Source: Paragonimus westermani (lineage: Eukaryota; Platyhelminthes; Trematoda; Plagiorchiida; Troglotrematidae). Taken from it: DNA of 64,000 nucleotides. This document shows positions 45,016-56,763 of the stretch, in pieces. The translations under genes and the position numbers were made by a program. The DNA lies in the NCBI GenBank assembly GCA_008508345.1, contig QNGE01003770.1, forward strand, positions 1 through 64,000. Reading direction: 5' to 3'. The notes under the pieces are model-generated. The model was given only the letters and a program-made list of their open reading frames with translations, ran no database searches and was not told the DNA's origin. How positions within the stretch are numbered: position 1 is the first letter of the stretch; each line of letters starts with the position of its first letter.

Positions 45016-45958
45016 ATTTGGTTTGGGATGAGGCGGCAAAAAGGAATGTGGGTTAACAAAAGAGACCAAATTGCGGAATCGAGTTCATGAATATTTAGGA
45101 CAGAAGACACTAGGCATCGAAAACATTTACAGTGTTATAATAAGCCCACATTAGGAAGAATGCTTTACTGACAGAAACGATTTAATTTGTGGTCACGTGG
45201 TTGATTTTGGAGTTGTAAGAACTCGGGGTACATGTCAAACTTAAACGGGTACACAAGTGTTCGCTGCTACCTAGAGTGTATGAGATCATATGCACTGAAT
45301 TGCCAGTCATCGTCGATTAAGTACACACTACCCAACAAGACTGTTGAACTGTTGGTGTTGTGCTGATGAGCACCTTTTTGCAATGAGTGTTTACTACTGT
45401 TAGTCACTACGTATTAGCTTGAGCTGTTTTATGTGCAAGCCGACTTACGGAATGTTCGTCATACGTATTTATTTTGTGCTTGTTTGTACAGTTGCGCAGT
45501 TCTATGAACTGTGCCTGCTGTGCCGTCTTGATAACGTTCCTGTCGCATGTTTTTTGGAAATATAAATTGCTCTGATCCAGTCTACCTTTTCTACGGTTGA
45601 GCAAAATATGCCGAATAATCCCGGCCTAACGCGTACGCCCATTTTCTGCCTCACGACAAAGCTAACATTGTCTTGGACGACACACTACTCTTCTTCTTGT
45701 CTCTGCAGAGCTTGATTACCTCACAGGCCATGTCTTGGTAATGTAGTGGATGCGAAAATCGACAGGTTAAAGTATTTGCTGTTACATCGACACCGTTTGC
45801 CTACCTACTCGGCGTTTATATTCACCGCTAAGATTTCTCTAGTCAGGTTATTTCAAATCACTACTACACAGTTAACAACCTCGATAATTGTTGTTGTTGC
45901 ACTAATTTTTGTAGATATTTTTCTCTTCGATTAGTTAACTTTTTTATCTCGTTGCGCC

Positions 45959-46999
45959 ATGGAGAATACAGCTAATGTGGGCAATAAAATCAAGGACATC
46001 GTTTCTCTGCGGTTGCTGGAGTATTCCCCTCGAAATTCAAAGAACTGGTTCCATCGAATCTAGGCAATGCTTTTAACGAGGCTTATCAATCACTACCTAA
46101 AGACGTGCCAGCAGAAGTTAGGGATCTTTTGAAACACATCCCCTCAAAAACCCTATACGATGTTCTGTAAGAGTTAATTATTTCACGTGGGGGACAGTCA
46201 GATATGAAAATGGTCAAGATTTGTTCACCACCGTGAATCTAGAAGAAAGCATTCCGACAAGTCTGACGATACATGCGTAGCGTTCTGGATGGCTGTAAGC
46301 TAGACGGTGCTATTCTAAGACAACTTTGGTTCGATAAACTGCTGTCAAACGTATGTCAAATGTTGATGGCTTTTGCAGAAGTAGTTTGAAATGAGGAGAG
46401 AAAATGCAGGACAAAATCACAAGTTATTTTACCAAGGCAATACATGTTGCTTCTAAACCTCGTGGAGAGACGACACGTCACACAGAAAACTCAGAAATGG
46501 AGAACGCTATTGGACAAGTGTAGGTCCGAAACGAGCTGCTAAGTGAACAAATCAACATACTGAAAAAGTGTGACGAACGGCGTTCTAAATAAATACCTCG
46601 AAGTCGTACTGCATAGTGTTGATATTGCCATAATCATGGCAACAAAGCAGTGAAGCGTGAGAAGCCTTGGATCTTCTGCCGTTCCCAACTACAATCAGAC
46701 TCCATGACGAGCCCCTGAGGGCGGCTGCTAGGATTAGCAAAGCACTAACTAGTCTCCTATTTTGCGCGGGAAACAAGGGTTCCGACATCAGATTCCTTGT
46801 CGACATCCGTGTCGAAGTCAACGTCACCTCCCCTCCACCAGGTCTTATCGCCGAAATGGTGAACTGTACGCTAAGTTCTGCTGACCAGAACCCCACTAAC
46901 ACTGAAGGTGAGAAGTTGTGCACCCCCTCGACCGCAGCGTTTCCTGATTGCTGTCCAGTACCACATATTCAGGATTTTGCTTTGGGACTGCACGGTTAG
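45959..46999 (+). pseudogene. Gypsy-type gag-protease remnant, right arm
   Basis: From the ATG at 45,959 (MENTANVGNKIKDIV) frames shift to VFPSKFKELVPSNL and later YMRSVLDGCKLDGAILRQLW followed by LLSNVCQMLMAFAEV, the 'LRQLWL.RLP..VQ..L' block of gypsy-type Gag. After it YCHNHGNKAVKREKPWIF stands for the usual 'YH..FG.KA..C..PC' end of Gag. The protease follows at 46,741-46,860: LLFCAGNKGSDIRFLVDIRV, with DIR in place of DTG, then VNVTSPPPGLI and IQDFALGLHG. No RT, RNase H or integrase follows. The type is gypsy, possibly CsRn1-related. Confidence 0.7.
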
Positions 47000-47589
47000 G
47001 ACGTGATATTTAACTTGCACCTTGTGCTGGTGTACCATCATGTCGACACCCTGACGGTGGCTAAGAAAAATATTGGGAGGAATGTGGAATATTTTTAAAG
47101 CAAAAGATTTGGTTCAAGTGAATATGTCAGCTTCATTATACATAGGATTGGATATTCTATTCCGAAATGAAAGTAAAGTCATTTGACTGATCAAGTCCTC
47201 AACGGGTATTGATAGTGGTTGTGAATCAGTTGCAACCATTATTGCTGTGCTCACATTAACTTGATTAGTCGGATTAAGTTTCCATTTTCTTGCAGGACAT
47301 TCTTATGATTAGTACTTGATGTTTATGTAACTTCCTTTTAATCCATTCCCTGTTTCAATTCAATTGACTTCAATCACGCAAAACTGGTACTTGTTTTGAG
47401 CAAGGGTCATGAGATTTTGGGTATTCTTGTACTTTATCGATCGACTGATCTCGGTATACCTGTAAGAATTCATTATTGTCGATAAATTTATGGACTATTC
47501 TATCTGAAATTCTTCTCTTAGATTTGAAAGATCTTATCCGAAGATGTTTTATTCTGTGTGCAACACGCATTGTTACTTACTAGTAATGT

Positions 47590-47830
47590 AATTTCTATGC
47601 TCAGCAGTGGCGTTGGTGGATTCCAGCGTGAACTGTCTGAGAAATGCTGCGGGGGCAGTCGATCCCCTGACTCATTTGGTGGATTCCATATGAGACAGTG
47701 GGACGGGTGGTTGACAGACTCCAAATGTGAAATTTCCGAGCTCCCGGTGTGGCTTCGTAGCTCAGCTGTTAGAGCGCCTGCCGCGTCGAGGCATGCTGGT
47801 TCCAACTCCGCCGAAGCCCTAACTTTTCAC
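47590..47830 (+). repeat. SINE-like unit with 3' tRNA-like part, right arm
   Basis: A body of about 160 bases ('gttggtggattcca...', 'tttggtggattccatatgag') is followed by a tRNA-like segment at 47,751-47,819. Its acceptor ends GGCTTCG and CGAAGCC are exact complements, and GCTC/GAGC form a D-arm-like stem. The T arm is mispaired, so it is a relic, not a tRNA gene. The same body-then-tRNA-like order recurs at 50,930-51,146 and 51,179-51,435. Confidence 0.75.
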
Positions 47831-50048
47831 AGTTGGGTCTAATCTAAAATCACAAATCTGCCACACTACTTACTAGTAATTGTTATAAGAGCCTATTTCT
47901 GGGTTACTTTAGATAATAAGGATTCTCGTTGATCTAGACTGAAAGTATCTCACAGACAATCGCAGCCTTCAAGTTCTCGTAGGTTTTCCGGTCAGCCCGT
48001 ATGCTACACTCGAGTTTCGTTCCTACTGAGGCTCATCAATAGTGCATATCCTCGACACAGTTGGAATCAGAACACCGGCTACGTTTTCTTGGAACAGCTG
48101 TGTTGGTCACGGCGCCACCGGCCTCATAGTAGGTATAAGTGGATTACCGTATGCAAACGGCCAGCCATATCTGCTTGCAAGTGATGCGCGTCAGACTCAA
48201 GGCAATCGAGCAACCTTTTTTCAAACGGAAGTTAGGTACTACAGAAATCATGATCTACTCAACAAACATAATGTACTATTACACGCTTCAATGTGTTACG
48301 CAGGATACGTAGTATGGAATACTTTACAATTTGTAGCACCCCCTCCTATGACAAACGACCGTAATGTGTGTGTGAAAACAGAAAATGCGTGCAGATAATA
48401 GTTCGTATTCCGGTTGTATCGTGGAAATGACAGGCGTGAAAATCGATAAACGACATATACTGATAAATTTACACAAAGCATTTGGACGTGGATAAATAAA
48501 ACATGTGAAACCAAGAAGCGACGAACACTATCCTGTTACACCAAAATGTAACAAGAACGAGAACGCACTGCATGCAGTTTCAGGGGCTCTTTTTCTGCCG
48601 AGCGATTTTCTCACATTACTTGAGAACACCATTGAATAGAAATCGCATATCCGATTAAGCTGAATTTTGTTAACCAACGCGAACTTGTCTTCCAAAGGTT
48701 GGGTGACCCGCTGTCTACTGCAATTGGGAATTAATTGTAATTGGAAATTTATATTACCAATGAAACTGCCGCAATTAATTTCGAACACACGATAAAATGA
48801 AACATTTACACATCATGGATACAAGTTATGCATCTTCGTCAGCCTAATTCCCTTAGAAGTACAAAAAACATTTAGAACTCTGAAGGTTGTTAACAAACAC
48901 ACTCCCGAAGCTTTTTTCAGTTAGGGATTTGCCGTAATATGAACCATTCACATATCAAACAAGCTTCGGATGTATAATTGGTAAACGCAGTAAGACAAAC
49001 CACAGGATTCATGCAAAATCAACTCTGTGATTAACTCTTCTGAACATGCAAACCTTACTTGTTCTACGCAACCGCAAGAATCTTTAAGCATAACAACCCT
49101 ATAGGATTCCAAATGGAACCCTCAGATCAATAGCGTCACGACTTGTCAGAACTTTGAAAACCGTCGAATTGATACAATAGTGTTTAAACAGTTAGTCTTA
49201 CATTTTTGTACGCGATCTCAACAACAGAGAAGTGGAGGCTGGTGGTTTGTGAGATGAATCCTAATCTGATGGTAACAGGAATTCACAGCTGATAGTTGTT
49301 TGCAGCTTCCAGACAATCACAATTTGTCCAGAAGATGACACGGCTAAAGGAAATCCACATGGTCCAGTTGGTCTCTGGAATTCAAGAGTTTCACGCTAGT
49401 TCACCACCAGCGAATATGCCAGTCACACGAGCTAATCGAATCTGTACGGTGAACAGCTTTGTAGAGGAATTGGACTTACGCAGATCCGTACTATGAACTA
49501 GTGGTTCATATAAAATGTCTCCAGGAAGCCATGGTAGAATAAAACCACCGTTTAAACAGGTGATCACGATGAAAAGTTGACACAAAACTGCATTTTAAGC
49601 GAATTACGGTTTGTATTGATCCTCGTAATGGCTAATAAATTTGATTGAAGGGGTATTCAGCAATTCCGAACTCTGCGTATTAACTCCGACCCAGAATCAC
49701 TGCGCCATCATTCAGGGGATATCAGCACGTCGGTGGCTTCACACATTTTGCTTTACAATAACCTAAATCCTCGAACTTTCACGACTAATTCAATCCATGC
49801 TCAGTTGGTTCAATGAAGACAGTAACTTCGAATTAATTGAGAAGTCCTGACCACAGAGTTACTGATTAGACTGAAATGTGGGATTCCGTTTATTCTATCT
49901 TCGAAATGATCAGTCAAACTGAACATCATTCGCAGAATGTTATGGTGAAGCTTTTGGAGTTGACTAGCTGGTCGTGCCTTTCGTGAACTTAAAAAAATTC
50001 AGAGTGCAAACTCCGATCCGGACAAGGATATGCAATACTGGTGAGTTA

Positions 50049-50929
50049 TACTGGGAGCAAAACTGGAGTCTAGTGCTTCCTTTCGATTTACGCTGGTCGA
50101 AATGCTTATCTGAATGGGAAGACTGAGATAAGTTGTGAATAGTGTTCATGTTTTTGATCCACACATACTGTGTCTGCTCACTTATATGCAACTGCAATGA
50201 AGGTTACTTTGGCAGAGCAAAGAAGTGCTTTGTTTCCAAAGTAAGGGAGAATTTGTCCAAATGTGTGCGCCACTAATTGGTGTTGTTGAAACTTATCGTA
50301 TTTACTATGAATAACGTCATGCCAACTATTGACAATATCTGTTGTATATCATACACATTACATAAATTTTTTTGTGTTCCGAATAAATGCATTCCATTTC
50401 GTTGTTCAAAACTACCGTTCAAAATTGCTTAAGTCAGATTTATTTGTGACTATCAGAGGTACGATAGTCAGTGGTCATCAGAAATCTAAGGAAGTGAGAG
50501 GAAGTGCTAGCTTCCTACGATAACCACGTTTATCTTCGGGATATCTATGAGGATTCGTCTGGTTATAATCAGCAGTTGATAACGAACACGATATGTGACA
50601 AAAATATAAGAAGAATTTAAATTTTTAAAAGTGTTTATTTTGCCTGCAGAAATTTGTTTCCAACCCTGCTTCCCAGTCCGATTTTTGTTGCATACAGTTG
50701 AAACCTGTGGTAACTGTGTGCCCTGGTTGCATGCAGAAAACGTGCCTGTTTTCCTCTTGTCTCATAACTACAGTCGGTAGTTTGCTGAAACTTCATTGCG
50801 TGATATTGTTTAACATTCCCTCACCCTCATTTCTAGGCGGTTGTTTTCATGACACCTCTTTCTGTTGTCTGGAGGTCATTTAGCAAAGTCACTTGTTTAG
50901 TTTGAATGAGATCTAAATGTGAAAAATGT
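50049..50929. other. No recognisable gene
   Basis: Outer flank of the right arm. Frames of 61-77 codons without motifs. Confidence 0.4.
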
Positions 50930-51146
50930 GGCTTCAGTTGGATTTGAACCAACAGTAAGAGCATGCCCAAATGGGACAAGTGTTCTGTTATCTGATCTAC
51001 AACCCCACTCCAGAAGCTCCACAGTTTCACAATCGGACTCTGTTACCCAACTGAACCCTGTCTCATGTGTAATCCACCAACTGATCCAGGGATTTACTGT
51101 CAGGGCAGTTCATCATGGAATTCAAGAACGTCACCGCTGAGCATTA
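50930..51146 (-). repeat. SINE-like unit with tRNA-like 3' part, minus strand
   Basis: The minus-strand order is body, then a tRNA-like segment (51,006-50,930) with a good B-box word GGTTCAAATCC and a perfect T-arm stem GTTGG/CCAAC around it. The D-arm region reads 'tagatcagataacagaac'. The body shares 'ttggtggatt', 'catgagac' and 'atgctcagc' words with the unit in the right arm. Best-preserved tRNA-like end of the family here. Confidence 0.75.
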
Positions 51147-51178
51147 GCATTCAAGCCACTTATTGGCCATTCCATTTC

Positions 51179-51435
51179 CACGCTCATGGGCAGCGTTGGT
51201 GGATTCCATTGTGAACTGTTTGAGAAATGTTGTCGAGGAATCAATCCCTTGGATCACTCGGTGGATTCCGTATGAGACTATGAGACTGCTGGATTACAGA
51301 GTGTGACTGTGGAATTTCTGAACTCTCGGCGAGGCCTTGTAGTTCAGTTGGCAGAACGCTCGCCGCATTTGGTAATGCTCTTTCTATCGCTGGTTTGAAT
51401 ACATTGGAAGCGGTGTTTTTTGACGACTGGGTTGT
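51179..51435 (+). repeat. SINE-like unit with tRNA-like 3' part, plus strand
   Basis: Body 'gcgttggtggattccattgt', 'ctcggtggattccgtatgag', then a tRNA-like segment at 51,333-51,411 ('tgtagttcagttggcagaac', 'ctggtttgaata'). The A-box word is close to consensus; the B box is degraded. It is divergent from the unit at 50,930-51,146, the two body starts lying about 35 bases apart. Confidence 0.75.
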
Positions 51436-51757
51436 TTCGTTTCGCACTTATTATGAACTGTAGAATAATGAACGTTTTTATTGCAACCCATCAACAATAC
51501 TTTGTAAATCCCAGTCACTTAGACAGGCTTTTCTCACGTCTCCATGGGCTTAGATGATCGTCCGATTAGATTGTATTGGAATCGTCAACTACAACTCACT
51601 GACTGGATTATTTGTCGTGGCCAGGAGCGATTAAACGACATAATTTGGAAGGCGATACATGTGTATTTCTGTTACTAATCATAAGAATATATCATTTAAT
51701 AGTATCACTCACGAGCGGTTAAACATGGGTAAAGGCCCAACGTTTGATGTAACTTAC
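51436..51757. other. Intron-like sequence beside the exon candidate
   Basis: No motif. If the exon to its right is real, this is the start of the following intron on the minus strand. Confidence 0.3.
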
Positions 51758-51928
51758 TTAAGAGGCAATCAACAGATTCGCTTTCCTCATTAACGCCATC
51801 ATTAAACTCGATGGTAGTGGAAGTTTCTGGATGACGTGAAGGCAGTTCAAAATCATCAAGGAGGGATTCCTTGCTTGGTTTGCTTGTAGTTGGTGACGCA
51901 TTTGGTTCCACTATAAAGCTTTTGGAAA
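51758..51928 (-). CDS. Candidate internal exon of an unknown host gene
   Basis: On the minus strand a pyrimidine-rich 'tctttctcacttcag' acceptor ends at 51,929. A donor with the full consensus GTAAGT starts at 51,757. The 171 bases between are open in one frame, which begins with two bases of a split codon and ends with one, so both introns are phase 1 and the exon is a multiple of three. The peptide is acidic and Ser/Thr/Pro/Glu-rich (ASPTTSKPSKESLLDDFELP, then NDGVNEESESVDC), as in disordered linkers of regulatory or cytoskeletal proteins. It matches no retroelement domain. I do not recognise the gene. Confidence 0.45.
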
Positions 51929-54900
51929 CTGAAGTGAGAAAGACATGGTTAGAGCTTACTGTAATTGCTGACTCTCTGAAGTAGCTAGTTAAGATAAGTT
52001 GTCAGTTTCTCATACAGCTGTATCTATGGGTTACTAACTTGCCCAACGGGAACGGCTGATTACATGAGACTTCATATTTACTTGAAAGTTGCGTATGTAC
52101 TGTGAATGAAAAATCCCGCTGTCAACAGGCAATTATAGTTCTAATTCGCGGTATGGGTCTTGTTGATGTCCCCAGTCGTGTACCAAACCTAATGACTTTG
52201 GGATTAATCAAACTCAACCTTCATTATTCATTCCCTAGACACCTGACCAGTTGTCACTATGCTGTGACTCAATGACTGACTCACCTATCACGACGCCAAC
52301 ACCAACGGCCACATGGACTGATGTATGCGGATCAGCGATACCACGTGATTCGGACATCCAGATCACAATGCACACGTGATCACTGATGAACGATTCCACC
52401 TACAGACAACTGACTGTTGTCCGACGATTTGCCGTTAACACCGTGGTTATAACTGTCAAACTGGCACGGTCGCCCGCACACGATCGTCGGGCGACCCTTC
52501 TACAGTACACCATGGCACTGGATGTGAGAACGTAAGCAACTCAACACGCCACACACCCTATCAACTTCATCTTGGCTGTTTAGCATTCTTGACATACACA
52601 CATCTCGTTTCTTTGGATTATTGTTAGCACCGCTTTTTTCATCACGGGAAATACCATGATTTTGGTGTAGTATTTTTAAAATATTTCCACTATTGTGTGT
52701 CGGCACATTCGTTATTTGGAAATCCTTAATCTTGCAAACCCTGTTTCTAGTACCAGTAATGATTAGGCATTGGCTGAATCACTGCTGCTATATCTTCCTT
52801 AAATCTTCGGTCTGTATAGCTGAAGTTATTTCCATATAGACGTTTTACAATTATATTATTCGGTGCAACGCCACCACAGCGAACGTTATTATGACAAAAA
52901 GGATATTTGTTCCCGAAAGCGTGTCCCTCATACAGGGTAGAACTTTTTGTCAGTTACACTGAACACCATTTGCAGGAAAAAATAACCGTCTCTACAGAGT
53001 AGGATATTTCTAAATCGTTGAGCAACAGTGCTTGTATCCACTACATATTCGTTTGTGTTTACTTGGTCTGACTGAGCAATGGGTGGTGTGCAAAAGGGCG
53101 ACGGATGCCCTAACTAAATAGATATGGATGAAGTGAATCAAATAATCACTCAAAATAGACGTCAGTTGAATATGGTTCACAAAGTTTCGGTGTTTCTATA
53201 ACCATATGTCTTAGCCTATATAGGTTGTTTCAATAGCATGGAAGGCAATATAATACGGATGTACAGCCGCCTAACGAATAAAAGCCGGTGCCTCAAACGA
53301 TCTTAGTTACAGGATGGTTACGAATACAGGGCTTTTAGTCGTATATACGTTTGAACAGAGGGTTCAGTGTGTCAACTATGTACCTGGAACACAGCTGTAT
53401 CGGCTTCCAACTTGAAATGCGCATTAAGCCAGTAGTTTATAACGTGCATGATTAGCAGGTCGCCTGAGACAAACCGCTTGAACAGTGCATCAGGCATATT
53501 CATGCCAACCCATTTTGTATTATAGGCCAGCAAATTGCAAACTCTGTCGTGCATTTAATGGGATTTCAAAGTCTCCGTAACGACAAATTAAACGCTATAA
53601 TGAGGAGTTTCCTGGTTCTGCAAGCTTCATTCTTGTGTTGCATAACTCTGAAAGTGTCATTTGTGAAAAACTCGGTACACAAATTCAATCGGTTAATCAA
53701 ACAAGCATTTAAAAAACTACCTCCGTTCAGGCCAAGTGGGAACAAATTGATGTGGGAACCACTTTACTCTTTACTCCTTAATGAATAATACAATTTCGCC
53801 CGAGATGTAAAAAAATTGAAAATTTATCTGGAATAGTGATTGCATATCTGCATCAGACGATGAAATAATTCATTCTTTATTTTATAAACCTGGAAGTCTT
53901 TCGTACCAAAGATTGAACATATCGGTTTCATTGTGGGTAACCGCGAAATATCATTGTGACACTTCTATATGTGCCATATGATTAGATAAATTTATAAAAA
54001 TCGTGAAAACGCTCAGGCTTCCAAACCATATTGGGAACCTACTTCCAGTAACTTGCTACATGCACTTCAGGGTCGATTCGGCTGTGTCTAGCTTCCGCGA
54101 TAAAACCCTGAACAACGAAGAATTCAATTGGTCAAATACCGTAATTCGGATTCGGGTAAAAACTGTTAAATGGAATTTGAATTCACCTGTAATTGAGGGT
54201 CTTTATTTCAATTGTCCACAGTCAACAACAAACCACACCAGTCGGTACACATACTTTGAACGACAGAAAAACTGGAGCATCAGCATGGAGTGATTCACTT
54301 GGATGTAGTTATCTCCTTGAACTGTCGATTCTGAACGCCTCGCTGACAGTTATACTGCATCATTCACTGTCAACAGCTACCAGAATTAGAGCTCCCGACT
54401 GTCTGAGTTTGCTGCCGAGTTTCGATTGTCGCGGAATCCTGACGTAATATCACCCGCTTGTTTGTCTTACCACATGGCCAAATTGGATCAATAGGCTTCT
54501 GCTTTCTGATTGGCTGACTGCCAGGCTGGTCATATTGATGGCTAATAAGACGGGTTTCGTTCCTCAACTGAATGTTATGAACCGGTGTACGCTGTCGCAC
54601 CTCGTGTTCTGACTCCCAGTGTTTGGCCGAGTCATAGTAACTGGCGATGGTCAATGGCAGATCAGCATTATCACCGTACAATTATCAGCCCAGTCAACAA
54701 ACCAACAAGTGTCGACACAAGCAGACTATCGAAAAGACCACCGAACGTGTATTGCTACTGTGAAGAATAGTATTTCGAAGATGTCCGTCAATTTCACAAC
54801 CATACCTATCAGTGATACAGAGGACGTTGTAATGAAAAGCCTTTGGGCAGAAGAATACCCTTACCCAAGTGTTTATCAGAACCCAGAGAGTTGTCGATTT

Positions 54901-55599
54901 ATTGTCGAGTCGATCTAACCTTGTCCTTGCTGTATTTGATGACGACGTTTCAGTCAACAGAAATTCTGTTGACACTGAATAGTAAAAAAGCAAGTCTTCG
55001 AAAGGACACGGCTTTGGAGATAACCGTCACTTCAGAGGAATACTGTGTTCATATACGCAGAACAGCATACGTACCAAGCATATGGCCTGGAAAACTTCGG
55101 ATAATCAAATTCTATCCGTGGGACAGTTGAAATATGAGTTTCATCTTTGCAATTTATGTATTAAAGGTAGCCATTAAATTACAGAGGACCGAAAGTTAAA
55201 TTTAGTCGGTAGGTCCTGCATTCATAAGCTGGGATTGTTTGATGTGCCATTGAATTCAGTCTGCGTTAAACTTGTGTGTGCCTATTAGAAATTGAGGTCG
55301 TTGGTAAGCAAAAACACAAAAACAAAAAGGTTTTTACAGTCTCCAGAACAGGATCACAAATAAATGAATTAGCCACCTTGCACCATCTCCCCAGTGCGAA
55401 AATCAATTTTCTGTCACATACGCAGCCATTGCTTCCTTCGATGATGAATCAAACCGACTGGAAATAATGAATTTATCAGTTCAGCAAGCTGTTCGGTTTG
55501 GAGCAGATCGACAGTAGAAATCAGAATGGCAAATGGTTCCCTACGACTTCGCGATAACTTTCTACCTGCTCTAAACGAAGCACGAGAGACGTATCACTT
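51929..55599. other. No recognisable gene
   Basis: A 3.7-kb stretch with frames of 60-103 codons on both strands. A minus frame at 53,384-53,554 ends at a CAG/GTACAT donor-like junction but has no convincing acceptor. Frames at 54,003-54,293 and 54,585-55,130 (plus) show no known domain. If the exon at 51.8 kb is real, much of this may be intron. Confidence 0.35.
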
Positions 55600-56045
55600 T
55601 CAACAGCCTGTCCCAATAGTGTGTGCACAAAGCTGAGCGATGGCAAAGTTGTCACTGAACTTGATTTTTGGAGGCTCATTTGAAACCGAAGTTGATACAT
55701 GTAGTAAGCAGCTTTTGATTACTAACACATATCTCTGAATGCATCCGTAGAACCATTCGCCGTTTGATTTGGAGTGGACTCTAATAATCATGCGGCAAAT
55801 CCTGGACGGGAGGTTAGCTGGCTTGACGTACTTCAAAGACATTGTCATTGTCAACACCACATCTCTCTTCAGCTATCAAGCGCACTGAAGGACATGGTTT
55901 CACCGCCTAGCCGAACTAAAGTGCCCTCTACAGGGAAGATATTCGCCTTATCCCGTCAGTCCAAGAGACAAGTAGTGCAGCAGCGTGTGCACTGTAACAA
56001 GTGCGGTAATCGCGATCATCTGTCATATGCAAGCGCAAGCGGACA
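55600..56045 (+). pseudogene. Gypsy-type RT scrap with knuckle-like word
   Basis: VCTKLSDGKVVTELDFW (about 55,620, RT motif A with its Asp) is followed in another frame by ETEVDTCSKQLLITNT, a stop, NHSPFDLEWTLIIMRQILDG and LAGLTYFKDIVIVN. The catalytic YLDD has become YFKD. Further on, in yet another frame, VHCNKCGNRDHLSYA (55,989-56,033) resembles a CCHC knuckle lacking its last Cys, which is out of the usual gag-before-pol order. Heavily decayed Ty3/gypsy-type sequence, distinct from elements A-C. Confidence 0.55.
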
Positions 56046-56763
56046 GTGAGAGCAAGCGTATGAACCAACGTACGCATCGGACTTATTGACTAAGCAATCA
56101 CGAATAGTCATTTGAAAACGACATACACAAGTATAGAGGTGGCAGTGCGATCAGCTGGTCAATGTGTGAGTGGACACGGTTGGCGGCATCTGATTCGGAT
56201 TAGCCTGTCACAGTGACCGAAGCCAAAGGACGCCTGCGCTTATCCATCACTGCAATTGGCTTGCGCTGCACCAATTGCAGTTCCACTAACACACCACATA
56301 ACCAGTGTAAACCCGAAGGAATACGACCGCGAGATGTGACAGTGGGGCCTTTCTGTCCAGCCGGCCAATGCTGGTTAGCCACTTGATTGGCTAATAAGGA
56401 AAGGAAACTCTTATCTCTCGGAAACTAAACAGAGAGGCTGCAATGACGAGATCTACACTGAGAAGAAAGATTTTTGAAGTGTAATACAAGAAGCGTTGCA
56501 GTATAGGGGTGCAGGTTAGTGCATCCCAGAGAAGATAAGGATGAAAAGCAAAGTTCTCATTGGACTATGAAAAGCCAGGCAGACCATTCATCATACATTA
56601 CACCAACAAAGCCGGAGAAAAGAATGGGTAGAAGACCACAGACACCCAAGTTTCTGAAAAGAAGAGCGGATTAATTGTCAATGACCACGATGTTGGCCGA
56701 TGCAGTCATTAACAGAAGTAGAATGGATATACTGATGTGACCAACCTGAGCCTAACGTACTCG
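56046..56763. other. No recognisable gene
   Basis: Short frames only; possibly more decayed retroelement sequence following the RT scrap. Confidence 0.35.

Larger units (their letters stand above)
45141..50048 (-). repeat. Large inverted repeat, right arm
   Basis: Partner of 35,078-39,866, in opposite orientation, with a 5,274-base spacer. The inner edge starts at 'ataagcccac' and the outer edge ends at 'ggtgagtta'. Contents by position: unrecognised (45,141-45,950), gag-protease remnant (45,959-46,999), unrecognised (47,000-47,580), SINE-like unit (47,590-47,830), unrecognised (47,840-50,048). The 118-codon frame at 48,042-48,398 has no known domain and no flanking splice signals I trust. 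Confidence 0.95.

Noticed and set aside
45355..45385. CTGATGAG word that might be a hammerhead core
   Set aside because: No GAAA word and no second stem I strand nearby; the flanks simply form a short GTGCTGATGAGCAC hairpin.
47751..47819. tRNA gene in the right arm
   Set aside because: The acceptor stem is perfect, but the T arm does not pair, the anticodon loop has nine bases, and the same segment occurs as part of a repeat family, so it is a SINE relic.
48042..48398. 118-codon frame in the inverted arms as a gene
   Set aside because: No domain, no start context, and its identity in both arms only reflects the recent duplication.
53384..53554. Candidate first exon on the minus strand ending at CAG/GTACAT
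   Set aside because: It starts at an ATG directly after a stop and has no acceptor. The donor is only moderately good and no domain is seen, so it is not better than chance in this AT-rich stretch.
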